NCBI GenBank assembly: GCA_014925825.1
Contig: JACGCK010000020.1
Coordinates: 124,001 to 188,000 of the forward strand
DNA from: Pholiota molesta
Lineage: Eukaryota > Basidiomycota > Agaricomycetes > Agaricales > Strophariaceae
DNA: 64,000 bases
Reading direction: 5' to 3'
The notes under the pieces were generated by a model. The model had not been told where the DNA came from, did no database searches, and saw nothing but the letters and a program-made list of their open reading frames with translations. A program made the translations under genes and the position numbers. Of the stretch, positions 56,417-64,000 are shown in pieces. Position 1 is the first letter of the stretch; each line of letters starts with the position of its first letter.

Positions 56417-57947
56417 AGATTTCGTTATCGCACGAGTATTTAGGCATGATCCGAGAGTTTGACATGTACAGAAATCTACTTCTCATCTTGTAGATTGGTG
56501 CTTTGATCGTTTACGCGGGGTTCATCAGTGCACATTGCAGAGAGATTAGGGTAGAGAAAATCCACACGTTTTCACTTCATCAATACGGTTCTGGTACATC
56601 TCCAGACTCTCCTCATTGTGATCCATGCTGGATGAGAAATCATGAGATTTTACAGAGGGTGCAGGCTAAAGTCAGCCGCTCGCTGGCAAAGACCAGCGGA
56701 TCGAACTCTGGAGCTCGATCGCATGGATATCTCATACTGTGGTGTCAAGTGGTCTGTCACATATATCTCGATTCCTCAGTGGTTCATTTCTTATGGCCAG
56801 GAGCATTGTCTGCATGTCGCAATCTGAGAGGATGCGCGGAGCATTCTCCTTCTGACCAGCGGACTTGCCACACCCATGTTACACTGATCAGCATTCCATG
56901 CGGTCGCCAGTATACTTATAGCTCAAGCTGGAAATCCAACATGGCAACCAGTACCTTCGAAGGTCACGCAAAATGTATATATTGGATGCCGCGGTCAGAA
57001 TAGGTAGATGTACTTCTTAGAAGCCGGACCTCAGGTCCGCGAATTCGGACTTAAACTTTAGGTTGGGTATACACCGTCATCGATGGAAAACAGCCTACCA
57101 GGTGCCATCGTGCTGTGACTTAAATTGTTTATAGCTCGTGTGAGAGCTTTAAGCTTCAAAATATTGCATCCAAACATGTTTAATTCTCGTCATTCATCGG
57201 AAGCGAACTATAGTCAATAACCGGAATATTCTCGCAGACAAAGCCACGAAGGATGGGTTGACCATATGCTCCGATAACAGCAGCGCTATGGAGACCATCG
57301 AGAGTGCAATCGATAAAATATCATTTGGACATAAGCCAGTGGAACGAGATCTAATCTTATCTACATCGACAACACCTCCTTCCTATAGTCCGCAGTCGGA
57401 GTTCAATCCAACTTGTCCTTCACATTATCGTTTATTACCACTCCAATACGGTCGTGCACCACAAGATACCTGGTCCGCCGCTGATCGCTCTTGGCCCTTG
57501 GGATCAGTTGGATGACCTTTACGCTCGGCCGCTCGATGGCAAAATTCTTCCGACGAGGATCATCTACCTAGGACGAACTGGCTGCATCCGTGATTCACTC
57601 AATAGGCAGAGGAAGCGAGAAGCCTAATTCGCTGGTTGCTATCCATTTCTCGGAGTAAATCGCTCTATTCTTCTCCAGAATACCTCAGCAATCGATATCG
57701 GGTAGATCGCATGCAAATCACCTGAATCTTCCATGAGGTTTAAAGACGCTTCGAATCGGTCAGCGGCGCAGTCATGTTATAGGAACAGTATGTTTGCTCT
57801 TCCCAATCAAAGTATCCACTGGCAATCTCAGCTGAATGAGGGATAAATATAACGTGGAACAAGGCTCCGAATTCCCTACAAATACCAGCTTGGTAGCAGG
57901 TGAAAATTCAAGAGTCTCTAATATTCCCTTCTCCTCAAAGAGTCGAC
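56417..57947. other. Spacer between the two GH16 genes
   Basis: No gene recognised. A frame at 56503-57003 and one at 57258-57515 exist; neither resembles GH16 or another known family. Confidence 0.4.
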
Positions 57948-59489
57948 ATGCGAAGCTTCTCTTTTCTCATTGCTGCGTCACTTCTGGCCACCACTACTCC
58001 AGCATTGGCAGCCACTTATTCTCTCACCGACAATGTCGTTGGATCCGCGTTCTACAGCTATTTTCAATGGGAGAATATTGGTGATCCTACCAACGGTCGA
58101 GTGTAAGTATACAAGCTTCTTTGCCGACTATTTATGCTAATCGCTATGGTTAGGACTTACGTTGACCAAGCGACCTCAATAAGTCAAAATCTGACCTTCG
58201 CGTCCTCCGATTCCTTCATCCTTCGCACCGATTTCAAAACAGTCCTGAGTGCAAGTGGACCTGGACGCAATTCTGTCAGAATGAAGTCCTCAAAGACATA
58301 CACCACCCATGCTGCTGTGTAAGTCGTCTTTGTTTCTGTGGCGGGACGTCGTTGTTCACGAAATCATCAGCTTCGACGTACGACACATGCCCCAAGGATG
58401 CGGGTAAGTAAAACCGCGCTGTGCAATTATCCAGACAGTAACCAGGCTCCAGCACTTGGCCTGCGATATGGGAGACAAAAGAGTCCAATTGGCCGGCCGG
58501 GGTCAGTTTCCAGTTTTTTTTCTCCCATCCCATGTGACGAACCCATTGGCTCACCGTGTGGTCGGTCATAGGGCGAAGTGGATATCCTCGAAGGCGTTAA
58601 TGACGTATCACCAAACCAAGCCACATTGCACACGTCCCCAGGTGGGCAACCTCTTATCCTTCTCCTTCTTCTTGAATGAGTGTCCTCATCGGTGCGTCAG
58701 GGTGTACGATGCCTGCATCGCGGGCGGAGACTGGGTACGGCGTTATTTTTAGTTTCATCTTTTGCCATCGGCGCTAAAAATAGCCTAAATTTTCCTAGCA
58801 ATCCGGTCCTGCTGGATTGCAACACCGCAGTGAATGGGAATGCAGGATGCGGCGTCCAGTTCCCCACTACGACGAGCTACGGGCCTTCTTTCAATAGCAA
58901 TGGAGGTGGCTGGTGTGTGCATTTTTCGATTCATTGATCGTCCTCGATGAAGGAAAATTATTCTGATTGTCACTATTATTGAAACTAGGTTCGCGATTGA
59001 ACGCACCGCCAGCTTCATCTACGTCTGGTTCTGGCCACGCAATTCTGGTTCCGTACCGTCAGACGTGCGAAGCGGCGCCTCACAGGCCGTCACGGATAAC
59101 TGGGTACCTTAAACACTCTCAGAAAAAGTTTTTTGCGTTGACCATCATCGATGATCACAGGGTACGCCTACTGCCGCATTCCCGAACACGGACTGCAACA
59201 TCTCGCAATTCTTCCAAGAGAACAACATCATCATTAACCTCACCTTGTGTACGTCTTCCTTCCATGATCTTGTATGCATTGGAAGCCTTGCTGAGGGGCG
59301 TTTGTAGGCGGTGACTGGGCCGGCACTGTCTACGCTCAGGACGGGTGCCCTGGAGCCTGTGTCGGTGAGTAACGAGCTTTCCCCGGTACCACGCCGTTTC
59401 TGATTGTATCTCAAGACTATGTGAACAACAACCCTTCCGCGTTTACCAACGCGTACTTCGATTTTGCGGCGGTTCGGGTGTATCAGTGA
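57948..59489 (+). CDS. Secreted GH16 glucanase (laminarinase type), copy 2
   Basis: Eleven exons: 57948-58102, 58154-58318, 58371-58403, 58453-58501, 58572-58641, 58701-58734, 58799-58912, 58989-59103, 59161-59248, 59308-59364 and 59416-59489, giving 317 residues. Exons 2 to 10 have exactly the same lengths as in copy 1 (165, 33, 49, 70, 34, 114, 115, 88, 57), so the pair arose by tandem duplication. Signal peptide MRSFSFLIAASLLATTTPALA. Catalytic block GEVDILEG with E136, D138 and E141. Conserved FDVRHMPQGCG, TWPAIWET, NAGCGVQF, YGPSFNSNGGGWFAIERT, VWFWPR and CGGDWAGTVYAQDGCP. The two proteins differ at many surface positions, so substrate range may differ. Upstream, GATAAATATAAC at about 57843 may serve as TATA box. 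Confidence 0.92.
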
Positions 59490-60351
59490 TGATGCGTGAT
59501 GAATCGGTTTTTTTGTATTTGTATCGACTATGTAGTGGTTAGGCTATACACGTAGACAGAGCAGCCACGAGCAGCGGAAAGACAACTTGACAGAGATGTT
59601 ATAACTTACAGATGATGCACGTAGCATCACAACGGCTTACAATCGGCCAGTGAATCAGAATCGAGCGGCCGGTGGCTGAGAGGAAATATCTTCATCCGCT
59701 TCTCGATGGTCATGGCCAGCCGTAGAGAACGTTCCATGGCCGCCCCATGAATCGACGATGCGCGACAGACAGAAGGCCGCGCTCCCCGTGGCAGAGAAAG
59801 GGAGGAATGCAATGGACTCCGTGAACGATTGCGGGCCACATCGTTATTGAAGCCTAAGGACTCCTAGTTGAGTTAGTAGAATCGAGTTGACGAGACCAGA
59901 CACGAGGCACTGTCGCCATCTACGAGGTCCCAAAGCATCGAGTAGTAATGCAGGGCATCTCAGCAGATTATACTGGAGCTAGCGTGGAGCATGCGAAGTA
60001 GAAAGTCAAGCCTGTTTCATGGTTCATGGTTAGAAATTTGAAGATAGGGGGAGCATCCCTATGAAGTAAAGTCGTAAGTGGGGTCGTCAGTTAAATTTAG
60101 CACGAAATAATACGATAAATTCAAGACGCACCTCTGTACAGGTAAAACCAGCAAGAGTGCCACAGGGATAAGGAGCAAAAGAGATAACCAACAACCTGAA
60201 CCTCTATCCCGAGTCATACTCACTTCATCCCTCAACTCTTGCACGCGATTCCGCAGCCAATGCATCATCAGACATTAAATTAGTTGAGATAGCTTATTCC
60301 AAAGGGTAAAAAAATAGTAGAAAGGGCACGTATATCATTAAATCCGGCCCT
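59490..60351. other. Intergenic stretch
   Basis: Lies between the convergent GH16 copy 2 and cyclophilin genes. A minus-strand start at 60268 (MMHWLRNRVQELRDE) followed by a possible intron ending TGTACAG would encode a peptide of about 30 residues; there is not enough evidence to call it. Confidence 0.35.
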
Positions 60352-61354
60352 TTACTCGACAACACCAGAAGAGGTGATAGTGACCGTCTTCGTCGTGCGC
60401 CCACTATCCGTCCCCGTCTTCTCGATCTCCTTCACCAGATCCATGCCCTCCACGACCTTTCCAAACACGACATGCTTGCCGTCCAACTGCACCCGAACAC
60501 GAAAAAGAAAGAAAAGTAATCAGCAATGCACGTCCGCTGCGCTGGGAAGGATGGAGATAAGAGAGCGTACCCAGGGCGTCTGGACGGTGGTGATGAAGAA
60601 CTGGGAGCCGTTGGTGTTGCGCCCGGCGTTGGCCATGGACAGGAGGCCGGGGGTGGTGTGCTTGTGCACGAAGTTCTCATCTATATCGCAGTCGTTTACA
60701 GGACACGTCCACAGCAGTTTAGAGTCTCGCCATGGAGAGGTGGTTAATGGATAGAAGAACGAACGCACCTGCGAATTTAGCGCCATAGATGGATTTTCCG
60801 CCGGTGCCGTTGTGGTTCGTGAAGTCACCACCTTGGAGCATGAACTACAAAGGAGAGAATAAGGTATTGATGGCGTATTTTATGATGGGAAAGGGAACGC
60901 ACGTTTGGGATGATACGGTGGAACTTGCTGCCAGCGTACCCGAATCCGTGTTGGCCAGTGGCCAGCTCACGGAAGTTGCGCGCGGTTCGGGGGACTGTGT
61001 CGTCGAAGAGTTCGAATACGATACGCCCTGATGGCTTTGCGTTGATGGCAACGTCGAACTGTAGCATTGGAATTCATCGGAGGGACCACGTTGGCGGACA
61101 AAGGCGCGAGAGTCGATACAAAAAGCCAAGACGGAGGAATAGAAAGACGTAGGATTTTCTTGAGTTGATAGTCAGAAAGAAATAAAAAACAGTTATAGAC
61201 GTACAAATACGTTCGCCCTAGAGGTAGGAGCGGCGGGAGGAGAATTCTCGTTCAGTACGGCATAGACTGGAAGTGCAGAGGCAGCAGCGAGAGTGAAGTA
61301 CATTGTTTTACCCGCCGACGCGGAGGTAGTGAATCGCCTAAGGAATGAAGCCAT
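60352..61354 (-). CDS. Mitochondrial cyclophilin-type peptidyl-prolyl isomerase
   Basis: Five exons: 61354-61205, 61058-60903, 60844-60769, 60680-60571 and 60486-60352, giving 208 residues. Residues 1-14 ([14 protein letters not shown]) are rich in Arg, Ser and Ala and lack acids, as in a mitochondrial targeting peptide; a hydrophobic stretch [18 protein letters not shown] follows. The cyclophilin fold starts at [20 protein letters not shown]. Active-site landmarks: [16 protein letters not shown] (the catalytic Arg), SQFFITT, and the Trp in [12 protein letters not shown] that binds cyclosporin. The C-terminal [10 protein letters not shown] is usual. The domain itself is about 160 residues, full length. 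Expected to isomerise proline bonds in the mitochondrial matrix, like yeast Cpr3. The leader might instead anchor it in a membrane. Confidence 0.93.
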
Positions 61355-62192
61355 TATTTTCCGAGAGTATAGAGAAATTAGTTAGGAATTCGACGAAGAC
61401 AAGTGGTGTAAGTGGTAAAAGTGTTGGTATACAGGAGCGAAACGGAGTCGAATTCGAAAAAACAAATGTCACGTGACTACGTAATTATTTGCTTCAATCA
61501 GGACCGCTCGTCCGAGTCGCCAGTGGCTTCGAAAGAATTCCCAAGTTCCAAGTTCCAACCTTGCTGGATGCTAGTTCAGCAACTCTAGCGTCAAGCCATA
61601 TCTTGCGAGCTATCAGCAGAATTTGCGTGCCAGACAGGCACTAATTATATCTTGAAGGCTTGGGATAAGTATTACGAGGCTAGGCATGTTGCCGGCAGAA
61701 CTCCGACGCAGCGCCGAACTAAATTTAAAACAGCGCCATAAGCTGCCATCAACTACCACTCTTTCGCTCACAATCAACTCACTATCGTCGACTGGCCCTC
61801 TTATTTTCTGTGGAATCATTCATAGATTTCCTGTTCGTCCAAAATATTCTTTCTAATATACACTTGATATGCACTCGCAGGCATTTGGACTCAGGCTTTT
61901 TGGCCGGATTTCCTATCTTTCATCCCTATGAACGCTTTCACCCATTCATGAAATCGTGCAAGCATCTGTAGATGTGAACTTTTCCCGGCGTCGGCCAAGC
62001 TCTTATATAACTCGTATTACTCCTACGGGCCTCCCGGGCTACCATCGACGTCCTACGCTCTACCAACACTGACATTCCGGTGCCAAGTTGGGCAGAGAAG
62101 CACGCGAAGCACCCACCATCGCTCCATATATAACTCCTGTGATCTCTTTTGACATCTTATATAGCCCCACGCTGTACGATATGTGAACAAGA
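61355..62192. other. Shared upstream region of the cyclophilin and P450 genes
   Basis: Divergent promoter space. CATATATAACTCC at about 62123-62135 is a TATA-like element about 60 bases before the P450 start. No gene recognised. Confidence 0.4.
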
Positions 62193-64000
62193 ATGCAACC
62201 CACCCTCTCCTCTCTCAAGGACGCCCGCAGGATGCTCTTTGAGCATCCATACACTATGCCCTTCGTGGCGCTGTGTCTGGCCGTGTATCTGTTTGCGCGG
62301 TGCAGATACTTGTGCTCTTCTACTTATCAGGTAAGGATATAGTTCTTCATTCTTGGGTTTGCTAAGGAGAATATCTACGACATATAGTTGCGCCATATAC
62401 CTACCATAGGGTCTTCCGGAATTATTTCGTCTTACTTCGACTCGTACCGGTATTTTCGGGAAGGACGGGAGATGATACAGGAGGGATACGAGAAGGTATA
62501 TACCTTATATCCATCTCCCAGCTGAACCGTTTGAGGGATCTCAAACGTTCAAAAGTACTACGGAACAGCTTTCAAAATCCCCACAATAGGGCGATACACC
62601 GTCGTCGTCAGTGGGCCGCAAATGATAGAAGACATCCGTCGCGCAAACGATGATGAGCTCTCGTTCCGGGAAGCTGCTGCGGAGGTAGCGCCGTCCATCT
62701 GACGTCCATGTACGAGGTACCTGGTGCTGACTGCTGCTGTGCGTGCAGATCATCCAGACGGACTACATGCTCGGGACGGGGATCCGCCTTGAGTCTTTCC
62801 ATATCGCGGTCGTTCGGACGCCTTTGACCAGAAACCTTGGACATCGTTTCCCGGACATCAAAGACGAGATTATAACTGCCTTTACAGCGTTGATACCGCC
62901 TACAACAGGTAGGTACTGAGCCATTTGTTCTAGATCCAGCATCGTACTGATTCCTGGAGTAGAATGGAATACTGTCCCCGCTTTGAAAACCGTGATGAAT
63001 ATAGTTTGCAGAACGAGCAACCGTCTGTTCGTCGGGCTTCCTCTATGTGAGTATCCAAAGTCATAGCCTAGGCATGTTCTGACAAAGTCTATATGGTTCT
63101 AGGCAGAGACCCGGATTACAGACAGCTTCAGGAACAATTTGCCCTTGATGTTATCCGCGGCGCACGCACTATCAACAGGTTTCCGCAGATCTTTAGACCG
63201 TGGGTGGATTGTATCCTATTCATTTGACCCCCTGGACATTGATGTAAATCTAACTATGTAGTATCGTCGGGAGGTTCCTTACCAAAGTGCCCGGAAACAT
63301 CAAACGAGTCATCAGGCACGTCGGGCCTATCATCCAAGAACGCCTCGCGAAAAGGAACCCGGCCGGTGCAGCAGATGTGGACTCGGACGACGAAGCAGTG
63401 AGTGGCAGTATTTTTCGGCTTCAGATAATATATTGTTCACGCAGTCCGGTCGCTTTTCGACAGAACGACCTGATCTCCTGGCTTATCAGCGAAGCCCCAG
63501 AATCGCAACTGACCGTCAGAGCCCTCGCGCTCCGCGTTCTGACCGTCAACTTCGCCGCTATCCACACCACCTCGATGGTGCGTCTGACCGCCGATATCCG
63601 TTGACAACACACCGCCAATTGCGCTCTGAATTCGAACATGACAGGCGCTGACGAACGCGTTGTACGACTTGGCCGCCCACCCGGAATACGTCCAGCCGAT
63701 GCGCGAGGAGGTCGAAGCGGCGATCGCCGCCGAGGGATGGACCAAGGCCGCCATGGGGAGGATGCGCAGGGTGGACAGCTTCGTCAAGGAGTCCCAGCGG
63801 CTCGCTGTCGGCGGCTGTAAGTCACCACCACACACCCATTATTCAAGGGACGCTGAGCTGCCAATTGATTTGATTTTGACCGTGGTTGTGTATGTACGCT
63901 AGTGAGCACGAATCGCAAGGCGCTGAAGGAGTTCACGTTCTCCAATGGCGTGACTGTGCCGGCGGGCACTCTTGTAGCGGTGGCCGCTCAGTCGACGCAC
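62193..64000 (+). CDS. Cytochrome P450 monooxygenase (3' end missing)
   Basis: Ten exons visible: 62193-62330, 62388-62495, 62556-62684, 62749-62908, 62963-63046, 63103-63199, 63262-63397, 63464-63577, 63645-63816 and 63903-64000, running off the right edge. The N-terminal membrane anchor is PFVALCLAVYLFA. IPTIGSSGIISSYFDSYRYF begins the hinge; YGTAFKIPTIGRYTVVVSGP is a standard beta-1 region. The I helix reads FAAIHTTSM, where AAIHTTS takes the place of (A/G)Gx(D/E)T(T/S), a variant common in basidiomycete ent-kaurene-oxidase-like and CYP5150-type enzymes. The K helix has KESQR (ExxR). The heme-Cys loop lies beyond the window. The enzyme would hydroxylate a lipophilic substrate at the ER. 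No frameshift is seen in the visible part. Confidence 0.9.

Noticed and set aside
56503..57003. Third GH16 copy between the two GH16 genes
   Set aside because: None of the GH16 motifs (GEIDIVEG, VWFWPR, GGDWAG) can be found in any frame there.
57190..57515. ILADKATKDG, similar to an RNase H end of a retrotransposon
   Set aside because: No other reverse transcriptase or RNase H motif nearby; probably chance.

Overview
The window reads as nuclear DNA of an Agaricomycete (mushroom-forming basidiomycete). The genes are split by many introns of about 50-65 bases with GT...AG ends. Several protein families are typical of that group: DUF6593, an intron-rich laminarinase-type GH16, STAND proteins with an MLKL-like N-terminus, and two high-copy Agaricomycete families of transposon type. 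No species is assigned. All exon structures were worked out by hand from reading frames, splice sites and family conservation.

Layout. 0-5.7 kb: two transposon-type genes, the first cut by the left edge. 6.2-7.7 kb: a TmpA-like membrane flavo-oxidoreductase (minus). 7.7-10.8 kb: no recognisable gene. 10.8-16.2 kb: a redox group made of a decayed aldo-keto reductase, an intact FAD monooxygenase and an intact short-chain dehydrogenase (SDR). 17.1-31.5 kb: two long NLR-like STAND genes about 9.7 kb apart, with an aldo-keto reductase (minus) between them and two SDR relics that mark repeated duplication of an SDR-STAND unit. 31.6-36.8 kb: a multi-pass membrane protein and a DUF6593 protein. 38.9-48.8 kb: an aldo-keto reductase relic, two tail-to-tail F-box genes that carry different single-base frameshifts, an SDR copy with a premature stop, a 467-bp MITE-like element and a GC-rich degenerate repeat. 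49.8-64 kb: conserved or secreted genes: ZPR1, a PL14 polysaccharide lyase, two tandem GH16 glucanases, a mitochondrial cyclophilin and a P450 cut by the right edge.

How it fits together. The right third looks like stable gene space (ZPR1, cyclophilin) with secreted carbohydrate-active enzymes. The middle is an accessory region shaped by segmental duplication and decay: SDR appears four times (one intact, one with a stop, two relics), aldo-keto reductase three times (one intact, one decayed, one relic), STAND twice (both open) and F-box twice (both broken). The strongest candidates for new biology are the SDR-STAND duplication unit, with two intact NLR-like proteins whose nucleotide-binding region is conserved while the TPR part diverges, and the two-gene transposon-type locus at the left edge.
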